DNA of 17,376 bases from JAGOTP01 sp964600845 (GCA_964600845.1 CAZRJW010000025.1:1-17376); one strand, 5' to 3'; counted from the first letter of the stretch, positions 6,499-13,669 are shown. The notes: generated by a model not told the origin, from the letters alone. Numbers and translations: made by a program.

Positions 6499-7212
6499 AT
6501 GACCACCAAAACCGTTCGTCGGTTACCTCAGTTCCTTGGATTCATGTTTCTTTTGATGGGAATCCCCTGTCTGCTTGGAAGCCTTTACTTCGCCGCCGAT
6601 AGTTACCGCTTAGTGAAAGAGGGAGATCGGGCCGAAGGACGGGTGGTTGAACTCGCTCAACGTCGGGGATCGAAATCTGGCTGGGTGTATGCCCCTGTCT
6701 TTCGCTTCGAAACAGCTGGAGGCAAAGCACACGTGATCCAGTCTTCCTCGGCGAGCAATCCCCCTTCGTACGAAGTGGGCGATCGCGTAATGGTTCTCTA
6801 TCCACCCGGAAAACCAAATGACGCAATCATTCAAGGCTTCTTCGAACTCTGGGGAGCTGCGCTTATTATTGGGAGTGTTGGAGGCGTCATCGGCGGAATT
6901 GGTATCTATCTGATTCTTTCATTTATACGCAAACAACAGCTTCAGCGCTGGCTCAAGGAGCACGGACGACGCATTCCAACCGACATCCAAAGCGTAGAGG
7001 AAAATCGTTCGATCAAGGTGAATGGACGATCCCCCTTTCGGATCGTTTCCACCTGGAAAGACCCTGCCACTCAAACCTTCCACTATTTTAGAAGTGAAGA
7101 CTTTTGGGAAAATCCGACACCTGCTCTTGAGGGACGAAAAACGATTGATGTACTGATCGACGTAAGCGATCCAAAAAAACACTGGATGGATACGTCATTT
7201 TTGCCATCTTAG
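6499..7212 (+). CDS. DUF3592-type two-helix membrane protein
   Basis: The 237-aa product has a membrane helix near residues 10-32 and a second near 118-142. Between them is an extracytoplasmic segment of the DUF3592 type (EGRVVELAQRRG..., YAPVFRFETAGG, YEVGDRVMVLYPPGKPNDA). The C-terminal cytosolic part of about 90 aa has a repeat-like beta pattern. DUF3592 has no settled function. An upstream in-frame ATG at 6385 would add 38 residues that overlap the divergent gene and look non-coding. I chose the ATG at 6499 because GGGGGAG lies 5 nt before it, a proper Shine-Dalgarno, which few other genes in the window have. TTGACA begins 1 nt after its stop and marks the edge of the accessory island. 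Confidence 0.75.
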   Translation: MTTKTVRRLPQFLGFMFLLMGIPCLLGSLYFAADSYRLVKEGDRAEGRVVELAQRRGSKSGWVYAPVFRFETAGGKAHVIQSSSASNPPSYEVGDRVMVLYPPGKPNDAIIQGFFELWGAALIIGSVGGVIGGIGIYLILSFIRKQQLQRWLKEHGRRIPTDIQSVEENRSIKVNGRSPFRIVSTWKDPATQTFHYFRSEDFWENPTPALEGRKTIDVLIDVSDPKKHWMDTSFLPS

Positions 7213-7233
7213 GTTGACAAAACCGGGGTTTCC

Positions 7234-7506
7234 GTGAAAGGGTGGCTTGTCCAAAACAGGACTCAGCGGTACTGGACCGTTGATGCAGAAAGGACAGCTC
7301 CCTTGATTGAAGAAGAAGATCTCGAGACAACAGAAACGACCTCTCCTCCACACCGCGCCGATAGCGGCACCACGTCGCTGATCATGACCTACCCTGGCAC
7401 GGGGGGTCGGGTGATCGGCACACACCACTACGGCACGGGAAGAGGGGCCACGCGTGTCGAGGAATGTCCGCGCGGCGGAGGACGCACCATCACCAACAAG
7501 GGCTAA
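7234..7506 (+). CDS. Possible small Gly-rich protein in the accessory island
   Basis: An open frame of 90 codons starts at a GTG (7234); an internal ATG at 7384 would give a 40-aa peptide. The second half has C/G-rich third positions (about 30 of 40), like the neighbouring 207-aa gene, and codes for a Gly/Thr/Arg-rich tail with one Cys. A terminator hairpin 28 nt after the stop supports a plus-strand transcript ending here. Against it: no Shine-Dalgarno at either start, no -10 at the right place although TTGACA is at 7214, and no family I recognise. The rest of 7213-7533 holds nothing else I can support. Confidence 0.35.
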   Translation: MKGWLVQNRTQRYWTVDAERTAPLIEEEDLETTETTSPPHRADSGTTSLIMTYPGTGGRVIGTHHYGTGRGATRVEECPRGGGRTITNKG

Positions 7507-7533
7507 CCACAAGCCCTCAACCACACTCGCAAC

Positions 7534-7587
7534 CGACGACACCCCATCCTGTGGGAGTCACTGCTCGGTGCGGGTGTTCGTCGTTTT
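7534..7587 (+). terminator. Long hairpin terminator inside the accessory island
   Basis: CGACGACACCC (7534-7544) pairs with GGGTGTTCGTCG (7572-7583) with a single bulge and is followed by TTTT. The loop is 27 nt and can form a small inner stem. It would end a plus-strand transcript coming from 7234 or from the DUF3592-type gene. Confidence 0.65.
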
Positions 7588-7589
7588 AC

Positions 7590-7617
7590 TTGCGACTTTG
7601 AAACAAAAAGGATAAAA
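7590..7617 (+). promoter_or_regulatory. Possible promoter of the 207-aa unknown gene
   Basis: TTGCGA (7590-7595), a 17-nt spacer and TAAAAA (about 7613-7618) give a moderate -35/-10 match just after the upstream terminator. It would leave a leader of about 60 nt before the ATG at 7683, unlike the core genes. Confidence 0.35.
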
Positions 7618-7628
7618 AACCAAAGCAC

Positions 7629-7646
7629 TTGCTCGCTGTTGAGCAA
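7629..7646 (+). promoter_or_regulatory. Leader hairpin upstream of the 207-aa gene
   Basis: TTGCTC (7629-7634) and GAGCAA (7641-7646) form a perfect 6-bp stem with a GCTGTT loop in the predicted leader. It has no T-run, so it is not a terminator. It ends 2 nt before the ATG of a 7-codon micro-ORF. Confidence 0.4.
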
Positions 7647-7648
7647 TC

Positions 7649-7672
7649 ATGGACGCAATCGACGAAAGATGA
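7649..7672 (+). CDS. Micro-ORF (MDAIDER) in the leader of the 207-aa gene
   Basis: ATG at 7649 is followed by six sense codons and TGA (7670-7672). The stop overlaps the GAGGA Shine-Dalgarno (7671-7675) of the next gene, so a ribosome finishing here would sit on the next start site. No Shine-Dalgarno is seen for the micro-ORF itself. It may be chance. Confidence 0.2.
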   Translation: MDAIDER

Positions 7673-7682
7673 GGAATAGAGA

Positions 7683-8306
7683 ATGCAAATCCTTTGGTAT
7701 GGCATCCTCGACGGGATCGCTGTCGTGCACCTGCACGGCGAGCCGCCCCAGAAGCTGACGATCATCGCCTACGGGATGGATGAGCTGCGGCGCGTTCTCG
7801 CCGAGCACGCCCCGAACAACGAGCGTAGCCCCGGCCTCTTCAAGTTGGCCGAAGGCACCATCATGCCGATGCAGAGCACGCAACCGACGCTCGTGATCGA
7901 GGGAGACGCCTCCGAAGCACCGAACCTCCTCGCACAGGACGCGGTTCGACTGACGGGCGGCATCTCCATCAGCCTGTTCACCGATGGACCTCCAAACATC
8001 ATCGAGTGCATGCTCCCCTTCAAGATCAAGGGGGACTCCGGTGCGCTCTGCTTCCACGATGGAAGGGGTGCACATCACATCGTTCTCTTCTACTCCAAGG
8101 AGCAGGGACGACGGATCGGGAACGAACGGGCCTGGCTTTCAGCCGCGCACCGCTCCCACTTCGGTGCGCTGCTCGACCGGTGCACTCTGCCCGAAGAGGA
8201 TGATCGACCGATCATCGACATCACTGGCGCGATTGCGCGCCGCTTCAACTTCGGTCTCGTCGAGGGCAAGATGTCCCTCAAGCCGAAACCGCCTGCAGTC
8301 TGCTAG
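7683..8306 (+). CDS. Unknown 207-aa cytosolic protein, accessory
   Basis: I do not recognise this protein. It has no signal peptide or membrane helix, mixed alpha/beta character, and several His/Asp-rich spots (VVHLHGE, FHDGRGAHHIVLF, EEDDRPIIDITG) that are not a known active site. Its codons end largely in C or G, unlike the core genes. The start is well supported: GAGGA lies 7 nt before the ATG. It has its own promoter-like sequence, leader hairpin and micro-ORF upstream and a hairpin terminator downstream, so it is a self-contained transcription unit between two core-like genes. Different codon use and a different start signal from its neighbours suggest horizontal gain; no mobile element is visible. 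Confidence 0.65.
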   Translation: MQILWYGILDGIAVVHLHGEPPQKLTIIAYGMDELRRVLAEHAPNNERSPGLFKLAEGTIMPMQSTQPTLVIEGDASEAPNLLAQDAVRLTGGISISLFTDGPPNIIECMLPFKIKGDSGALCFHDGRGAHHIVLFYSKEQGRRIGNERAWLSAAHRSHFGALLDRCTLPEEDDRPIIDITGAIARRFNFGLVEGKMSLKPKPPAVC

Positions 8307-8343
8307 AGAGCCCCTTCGTCTTCCGCGCATCCGCGCAGCAACA

Positions 8344-8406
8344 GAGCGTGCCATCCAAACCGGACGGTTCTCGCGCTCTCGCTGTCCGGGTGCGCTCTTT
8401 GCTTTT
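8344..8406 (+). terminator. Terminator of the 207-aa gene
   Basis: GAGCGTGCC (8344-8352) pairs with GGTGCGCTC (8389-8397), counting two G-U pairs. An inner stem CCGGAC/GTCCGG (8360-8365, 8384-8389) is alternative or partly stacked. TTTGCTTTT follows. It lies between the convergent 207-aa and NUDIX genes. Confidence 0.6.
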
Positions 8407-8422
8407 CTAGACAATTCGTGAC

Positions 8423-8917
8423 TCACGTCGAGCAGCTCGCCAAAAATAAAAGGTCTCTTTTACTCATGAACTTGCCTTCATACGCTTCCGGATCTTCCTG
8501 CTTAAAAATTTCGATTGCTTCTGCAAGCGTGTACCACTCTGCCTTAAAGCCATCCCGGCTCTCCTTTTCTGTAAATGCAGGAGTCCCCTTTTGCCCAATC
8601 AGCGTTGCACGATACCCATAAGAGATCTGCTTCAACTTATGCTCTCTTCGATATTCCACGATCTCCCCTATCTCAGAGCCGACCTCTATTTCACATCCGA
8701 TCTCCTCTAGACATTCTCGTCGTAACGCAGCGATTACTTCTTCCGATAGCTCAATGCCTCCGCCTGGGATTTTATGATAACCGCGTTTTTGGACATGCAG
8801 AATGGCAACACGCCCCTCGGTATCGAAAACAACTGCACGGACCGCATGGCGTAATTCGAATCCTTGAGCCTCTTCTTCCGTAACGCCCTCTGGGTTGATC
8901 GTGCCAAGCAATTCCAT
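8423..8917 (-). CDS. NUDIX hydrolase
   Basis: The 164-aa protein has a full NUDIX box, G-x5-E-x7-R-E-U-x-E-E-x-G-U, at residues 53-75 (from GGIELSE through RRECLEEIGC). It binds divalent metal and hydrolyses a nucleoside diphosphate linked to another moiety. The substrate cannot be told from the sequence; the family includes housecleaning, mutT-like and ADP-ribose or RNA-cap enzymes. The strand before the box (HAVRAVVFDTEGRVAILHV) is typical. The start follows TATACT by 9 nt without a Shine-Dalgarno. The gene seems a little more AT-rich than its neighbours. It sits right after the tRNA-Glu terminator and converges on the accessory gene. Confidence 0.88.
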   Translation of the reverse strand: MELLGTINPEGVTEEEAQGFELRHAVRAVVFDTEGRVAILHVQKRGYHKIPGGGIELSEEVIAALRRECLEEIGCEIEVGSEIGEIVEYRREHKLKQISYGYRATLIGQKGTPAFTEKESRDGFKAEWYTLAEAIEIFKQEDPEAYEGKFMSKRDLLFLASCST

Positions 8918-8926
8918 ACTACGAGG

Positions 8927-8932
8927 AGTATA
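8927..8932 (-). promoter_or_regulatory. Probable -10 of the NUDIX gene
   Basis: TATACT on the minus strand ends 9 nt before the ATG at 8917. It begins 3 nt after the A-run (T-run on minus) of the tRNA-Glu terminator, so any -35 would have to lie within the terminator hairpin. Confidence 0.55.
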
Positions 8933-8935
8933 AAC

Positions 8936-8963
8936 AAAAACACTCGCCTGAGCGAGTGTTTTT
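8936..8963 (-). terminator. Rho-independent terminator after tRNA-Glu
   Basis: CACTCGC (8941-8947) and GCGAGTG (8952-8958) form a perfect 7-bp stem with a CTGA loop, flanked by A5 and T5, so it can work in both directions. On the minus strand it follows the tRNA-Glu CCA end by a few bases. Confidence 0.9.
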
Positions 8964-8966
8964 GCA

Positions 8967-9041
8967 TGGTAGCCCCAGGGGGAATCGAACCCCCATTTAC
9001 CCCGTGAGAGGGGGTTGTCCTAGCCATTAAACGATGAGGCC
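8967..9041 (-). tRNA. tRNA-Glu (anticodon CTC)
   Basis: On the minus strand the sequence folds as a cloverleaf with an encoded CCA (8967-8969). The acceptor is GGCCTCA with TGGGGCT, containing G-U pairs at positions 1-72 and 5-68. The anticodon arm is ACCCC-CTCTCAC-GGGGT, giving CTC for GAG codons. The T-arm is GGGGG-TTCGATT-CCCCC. It begins 18 nt after the murF stop, with no promoter visible between. A hairpin spans the murF stop, so it is probably cut from a murF-tRNA transcript. A strong terminator follows. Confidence 0.95.
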
Positions 9042-9053
9042 GCGTAAGTGAGG

Positions 9054-9071
9054 CGTTACTCAGGAGTAACG
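9054..9071 (-). other. Stem-loop over the murF stop codon, upstream of tRNA-Glu
   Basis: CGTTACT (9054-9060) and AGTAACG (9065-9071) form a perfect 7-bp stem with a 4-nt loop. It covers the murF TGA (9060-9062) and ends 12 nt before tRNA-Glu on the minus strand. It has no T-run, so it is more likely a processing or mRNA-protecting structure than a terminator. Confidence 0.5.
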
Positions 9072-10412
9072 TTCCCACGCTTTGTCTTGTCGCACCAACA
9101 ACTCCCCCGCTCTGCTTGGTTCGGCCATCAACTCTTTGATGACACGCTCCATGCGAGCGCCGACCGAGTCCAGACGTCCTTCCGAAGCTTTGGCGAAGAC
9201 GATGTCTCCTGGCTTCATAAAACGCTGAATCCATTGCCCCGCTTCAGGTACATCTTCGAAGGAATGGATACGATCTTCGGTCATTCCATTCGCGAGCGCA
9301 CCCTCGGCTAAAAGCTGCGCCATCCTACCACATGGGACCAGATGGTCAATGCCCAAACGTGCGGCTTCGGCGCCAATGAAGCGATGCATTCGCTCCGAAG
9401 ATTCGCCTAATTCGCGCATTTCTCCAATACAAGCAATCTTCCGTTGCCCCTCACGTACCGGCGTCTCTGCGAGGTCACGGAGGCCGGCGAGAACGGCTGA
9501 AGGAGAAGCATTGTAGGTGTCGTCGTAGAGCGTCGTACCTTTGATCCCTGGGATGATACGTGCTCTTCCTGGATACGGCTGGAAGTGCTCTGTAAAGCCG
9601 CGATACTCTTCTGGCTTGAAATCGAGCGCGATTGCCACAGCTAACGCTGCCCCAACGGCATAGGCTGCAGATCGTCCAAATACTCCCGGGATACAAAACG
9701 TTTCTTCTCGCTGCAAGACACGAAATCGCATCTGGAGACCCGTCGGCATCTCCCCATGATCCGTCGTCTTCGTGACGACCTTATGTTCCAACAGATGAAT
9801 ATCTGCCCCGTCCGCTTCTCCGAACGTCAGGCACTGCGCGGCGGTTGCGTGACGCATCGCGAAGACACGACGATCGTCTGCGTTCAACACCACCGAACCC
9901 TCGGGGCGCGTACGTGCGACCGGCTTCGTCTCTTCTTCGACCAAGGCTTCCGCCGAAGGGAAGTTCGAGGTATGAACAGGCGTCAGCCCTTCATTGTCGG
10001 GCATGACGGCGCTCACAACAGCAATGTCAGGCGTGAGAAGATCGAGGAGGTAGTCGAGGTCGTTTGGTTTGTCGGCGCCGATCTCAAAGACAAAGGTTTT
10101 GATGCCGAGCCGTTTAAAGCCAGAGCCATAGACGAATGCATCTTTCAGCAAGCGGAACCAGGCACCAACCGAACGGCTTGGGGCATCGTGACCAAACACC
10201 GTAAGCGGAACGCCCAGCTCATTATTGTAGCTTTTTGGAGACACACGAAACGGCGCACTGTGATCATGGCAAGCTAGCATCGCTCCGATTGCGCGCTTGG
10301 TAGTCGTCTTCCCTACCGCCCCGCTCACCGTGATGACGAAGGGGCGTTCTCTTTGCAACACCTTTTTCGCCTGCTGTCCCAACCAATGTTCGAGAGATGT
10401 CTGGAGACTCAT
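9060..10412 (-). CDS. murF: MurF-like Mur ligase without the canonical N-terminal domain
   Basis: MurF adds D-Ala-D-Ala to UDP-MurNAc-tripeptide, the last cytosolic step of the peptidoglycan monomer. MurF features are the P-loop SGAVGKTTTK (residues 30-39), YNNELGVPLTVF (62-73), DDTYNASPSA (297-306), the EMRELGE turn (331-337) and a GDIVFAKASEGRLDSV end. The total of 450 aa is normal, but the P-loop begins near residue 30 instead of about 100. The usual N-terminal UDP-substrate domain is missing; an in-frame TAG two codons upstream rules out an extension. TACGAT ends 8 nt before the ATG with TTGCCG 17 nt further up, inside the end of the PBP gene. It follows the PBP gene and precedes tRNA-Glu. 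Another Mur ligase-type amide ligase cannot be ruled out. Confidence 0.82.
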   Translation of the reverse strand: MSLQTSLEHWLGQQAKKVLQRERPFVITVSGAVGKTTTKRAIGAMLACHDHSAPFRVSPKSYNNELGVPLTVFGHDAPSRSVGAWFRLLKDAFVYGSGFKRLGIKTFVFEIGADKPNDLDYLLDLLTPDIAVVSAVMPDNEGLTPVHTSNFPSAEALVEEETKPVARTRPEGSVVLNADDRRVFAMRHATAAQCLTFGEADGADIHLLEHKVVTKTTDHGEMPTGLQMRFRVLQREETFCIPGVFGRSAAYAVGAALAVAIALDFKPEEYRGFTEHFQPYPGRARIIPGIKGTTLYDDTYNASPSAVLAGLRDLAETPVREGQRKIACIGEMRELGESSERMHRFIGAEAARLGIDHLVPCGRMAQLLAEGALANGMTEDRIHSFEDVPEAGQWIQRFMKPGDIVFAKASEGRLDSVGARMERVIKELMAEPSRAGELLVRQDKAWERYS

Positions 10413-10420
10413 AGATACCT

Positions 10421-10449
10421 ATCGTAGAAAATTAGGGAGTTTTCGGCAA
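10421..10449 (-). promoter_or_regulatory. Promoter of murF (and probably tRNA-Glu)
   Basis: On the minus strand TTGCCG (10449-10444), a 17-nt spacer and TACGAT (10426-10421) end 8 nt before the ATG at 10412. The -35 and spacer overlap the last codons of the PBP gene. Confidence 0.5.
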
Positions 10450-12234
10450 CGGACGTTCTGGCTCGATCTGGAAATAGGTCATCAAGAACTGGGCGATCTC
10501 GCCAAATATAGGAGCGGCGGATGATTCGGCGTATTGGACCGTCTTTGGCTTCTCCACCTTCACGATCATCGCAAACTTCGGATGGTCGGCAGGGGCATAC
10601 CCCGCGAACGACCCAATCGTGACGTCTGGCGGCAAGTAGCCACCCCCTCTTGGGTTTGGAACCTGGGCCGTCCCCGTCTTTCCGGCAACATAATAGCCAG
10701 GAACACCCGCCCGTTTTCCATGCCCCTTTTCAACGACGTTTACCAGCATCCCCGTGACGAGTCTCGCCGTCCGCGAGCTCACCACTTCACGCACCGGCTC
10801 TGGCTTGGTCTTTGTGCTAACACCATCTCGAATGATTTCCTGAACGATGTACGGCTTCATGAGCGTGCCGTTATTCGCGAGCGCCGCATAGCCTGCTACC
10901 AGCTGAAGTGGCGTTGTCGTTATCCCTTGCCCGAACGAAGCTGTTGCGGCGAAAATTGCCCCTCTCTTTTCTAAGCTCGCGATCGTCCCTTTTGTTTCAG
11001 ATGGAAGTTCAATTCCCGTCTTCTCTCCAAACCCAAAGCGCTTTACGTAGTCACGGAAGTTTTCACGGCCCACTAAGCGTTGAACAAAAATTGTACCCGT
11101 ATTCAAAGACATCTCTAAGACCTTAATCATCGATTGCGTTCCGTGCGCGAGTTTGTCCGAGTTCCGGATTTTGAAGTTGTCGATCTCTTCCACCCCTTTG
11201 TCGACGTAGACCGTCTGGGGACTGATCTTCCCCGACTCAATTCCGGCCGCCATCGTGAACGCCTTAAAGATGGACCCTGGCTCATACGGAGTGAAGGTCG
11301 CGGGATTATTCAGAAGACCAACGTCTTTGATCTTCCCCACGTCACCAGGCAGGAAGTTTGGGAAGGAGCACATTCCAAGAACCGCTCCCGTTTCTGGATT
11401 GAGGACAATCGACGTCGCCGACTCTGCCTCAAAGCGTTTCACCGCTTCTTCCATCTTCGTGCACAGGAACTGCTGAATGCTTCGATCAATCGTCAACACG
11501 ACATCCGCTCCATTCTTTGGCTGCTTCACGGTTGCCTGCCCAAACGCTAAGCGCCGACCTAGTGCATCCCGCTCCCCTTCGATCATCCCGGGTTCTCCCG
11601 CTAAGGCGACGTTTTCATAACTCTCAATCCCATACCGACCTTCGCGAATATTCTCATCATTTACCACCGTATACCCAATCAGCTGTCCGCCCATCCCTGT
11701 TTCTGGATAGAGGCGCGCCGATCCACGCGCGATCCACACCCCACGAATCTTTTTCTCCCGAATCTTTTCTACATTCTCAAACGGAATATCTTTGGCGAGT
11801 GGCAGATACGCAGAACTACTCGCGGCAGTGAAACGTGCCAGCAGTTCTTCCTTCGGCTGACCGAGCAAAAGACCCACCTCTTCGGCAACCACGCTCTTAT
11901 CCTTCATTTCGCGTGGGGCAGCGAACAGGTTCCAGGATGGTCGATCTTTGGCGATCGGGTAGAGCTTCTGGTCCCACTGATCACGGACATAGATTGTGCC
12001 ACGGCTTGGTTCCAGCGAGGCCTTCATATCATGCTGATCAGACGCCAAAAGCTGATAGACCGCATGCTCCATTACCTGGAGCTGAAAGAAACGCGCAACT
12101 AACAATAACGCCAACAAAACACAGCCAACCTGAACCACCCGGATACGCCCAGAAAATGGAAGAACCGTTTCGCGCGGGCGAAACGTCGGTCTAGCGAGTC
12201 GAGCCGTGCTCGTGAGTCGAAGGGGCTGCGCCAT
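10432..12234 (-). CDS. Class B penicillin-binding protein (FtsI/SpoVD-like transpeptidase)
   Basis: This is a membrane-anchored peptidoglycan transpeptidase of 600 aa. A cytosolic N-terminus of about 30 residues is followed by one membrane helix (about 31-50). The dimerisation/pedestal domain begins with the RGTIYVRD motif (78-85). The penicillin-binding domain has all three active-site motifs: S321-I-F-K324, S376-L-N378 and K519-T-G521. The QGITTTPLQLVAGYAALANNG stretch near 436 is typical of FtsI/SpoVD-type division enzymes; an elongation PBP2 role is possible. The ATG lies inside the end of the phosphomannomutase gene (44-nt overlap). TATTAT (12248-12243) ends 8 nt before it, so it may have its own internal promoter. 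The murF-like gene follows 19 nt later. Confidence 0.9.
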   Translation of the reverse strand: MAQPLRLTSTARLARPTFRPRETVLPFSGRIRVVQVGCVLLALLLVARFFQLQVMEHAVYQLLASDQHDMKASLEPSRGTIYVRDQWDQKLYPIAKDRPSWNLFAAPREMKDKSVVAEEVGLLLGQPKEELLARFTAASSSAYLPLAKDIPFENVEKIREKKIRGVWIARGSARLYPETGMGGQLIGYTVVNDENIREGRYGIESYENVALAGEPGMIEGERDALGRRLAFGQATVKQPKNGADVVLTIDRSIQQFLCTKMEEAVKRFEAESATSIVLNPETGAVLGMCSFPNFLPGDVGKIKDVGLLNNPATFTPYEPGSIFKAFTMAAGIESGKISPQTVYVDKGVEEIDNFKIRNSDKLAHGTQSMIKVLEMSLNTGTIFVQRLVGRENFRDYVKRFGFGEKTGIELPSETKGTIASLEKRGAIFAATASFGQGITTTPLQLVAGYAALANNGTLMKPYIVQEIIRDGVSTKTKPEPVREVVSSRTARLVTGMLVNVVEKGHGKRAGVPGYYVAGKTGTAQVPNPRGGGYLPPDVTIGSFAGYAPADHPKFAMIVKVEKPKTVQYAESSAAPIFGEIAQFLMTYFQIEPERPLPKTP

Positions 12235-13669
12235 TCTCGCCTATAATAGCACATTCAAGCTCTGCAATCTTCTCCTGCATCACCTCTTTGGTGTGTGCTT
12301 CTAAGTTTAAACGAATGAGTGGCTCCGTGTTCGAGGTACGAACGCTAAACCACCAATCCTTTTCGGGCTGAGCTGGATCACGAAACTCATAACGCAGACC
12401 ATCGATCATACTCACCGCACTCGCCTGAGCGGCATAGGTCGAACGAATACGATCCAAGACAGAAACAGCAGGCTCTACCAAATGATAGTTCTTCTCACCT
12501 GAGTGATGGTACCGACGAAGCGGTTTCCACAAGGCTGAAAGTGGCTGATTCGATTTTTGGAGCAAGCCTAAGAACAGAAGCAGGGCGTATTCGCTCGCCT
12601 CGCAGTTTGCGAACTGGGAAAAATAGAAATGCATCGAGAGCTCACCCGCAAAGAGCGCACCCGCTTCCCGCATTTGTTTCTTGATATGCGCGTGCCCTAC
12701 CCGGCAGAGCTCTGCCCGTCCGCCCGCTTCACGAATCGTTTCCGGAACAGACCACGAACAACGCAAGTCATAGAAAACCAACGCATCTGGCGCTGAAGGT
12801 AAAAGCTCTTTCGCCAGCAACGCGGTCAGCATGTCCCCGGGAACAATCTCACCCGTCTCATCCACCACCCCGATCCGATCGCCATCGCCATCGAAGGCAA
12901 AACCCGCCAGCGCCCCCTCGGTCACTACTCGCTTCTGGAGCTCGGCCAGTGTCGAGACATTCAGTGGATTGGCTTCGTGGTTCGGGAATGACCCATCCAG
13001 CTCCCAATAGAGAGGAATGACTTCCAGCGCCGGGAACCGTTCACACAGGGACGGGAGACTAAACCCCGCCATCCCGTTCCCCGCATCAATCACAATCTTC
13101 AGGGACCGAGGGGGTAAGGCCTTGAGGGCGACTCCTCGATCCGGGAGCTGTTCGACCACCGCCGACAGGTACCGCTCCAAAGCCGTCTCCACCTTTTGGC
13201 AGGTCCCCGCCAGTGACGCGTCGGTGGACGGGATCGAGTTCACGAATGAACTATATTCTTGTTCATTAGTCACAAAGGCATCCCGAATCCCTTCCATCCC
13301 AGAGCCAAATCCGATCGGAACGGCCTGTTTACGGCATAATTTGAAGCCATTATAGGCCGATGGATTATGGGACGCCGTAATCATGACTCCCAAGTCTACC
13401 TCCGGATTTTGTGTTAATGCAGCATAGAACACAGTTGTTGTACAAAGACCGATGTCGAGGCAGTCGATCCCCTTCGCCCGGAGGACCCGGATCAGACGCT
13501 CGGCGAAGACCGGGGAAGACTCACGCATATCGAACCCGACCAAAGCCGTCTTTGGCCGGACAACCTCCTCCAAGGCGCAGGCCAGCTTTTCGGCAAACGG
13601 GGGGTCGATCTCTACTCCAACCAGCCCACGGATGTCGTAGGACTTAAACGGGGATGACGGGTGGGCCAT
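12191..13669 (-). CDS. manB: Phosphomannomutase/phosphoglucomutase
   Basis: This is an alpha-D-phosphohexomutase that interconverts hexose 6- and 1-phosphates for surface glycans and nucleotide sugars. The 492-aa protein shows all four family sites in order: the phospho-Ser loop TASHNP (S100), the metal site DGDGDR (260-265), the sugar-binding GELSMH (342-347) and the phosphate-binding RTSNTEP (444-450). KSYDIRG near the N-terminus is also typical of PMM/PGM rather than GlmM, but substrate choice cannot be settled here. The open frame extends upstream to 13723. I chose the ATG at 13669 because family similarity starts there and TATCAT ends 8 nt before it. It shares a symmetric promoter with lemA and overlaps the downstream PBP gene by 44 nt. 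The symbol is a family label. Confidence 0.92.
   Translation of the reverse strand: MAHPSSPFKSYDIRGLVGVEIDPPFAEKLACALEEVVRPKTALVGFDMRESSPVFAERLIRVLRAKGIDCLDIGLCTTTVFYAALTQNPEVDLGVMITASHNPSAYNGFKLCRKQAVPIGFGSGMEGIRDAFVTNEQEYSSFVNSIPSTDASLAGTCQKVETALERYLSAVVEQLPDRGVALKALPPRSLKIVIDAGNGMAGFSLPSLCERFPALEVIPLYWELDGSFPNHEANPLNVSTLAELQKRVVTEGALAGFAFDGDGDRIGVVDETGEIVPGDMLTALLAKELLPSAPDALVFYDLRCSWSVPETIREAGGRAELCRVGHAHIKKQMREAGALFAGELSMHFYFSQFANCEASEYALLLFLGLLQKSNQPLSALWKPLRRYHHSGEKNYHLVEPAVSVLDRIRSTYAAQASAVSMIDGLRYEFRDPAQPEKDWWFSVRTSNTEPLIRLNLEAHTKEVMQEKIAELECAIIGENGAAPSTHEHGSTR
12243..12248 (-). promoter_or_regulatory. Probable internal -10 of the PBP gene
   Basis: TATTAT on the minus strand ends 8 nt before the PBP ATG (12234) and lies within the coding end of the phosphomannomutase gene. 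No strong -35 is seen. A weak AGG in the gap could act as a Shine-Dalgarno instead. Confidence 0.4.

Noticed and set aside
7500..7650. Integron attC site between the two accessory ORFs
   Set aside because: There is a long hairpin, but no matching RYYYAAC and GTTRRRY pair at its ends; a T-run after the stem makes a terminator the simpler reading.
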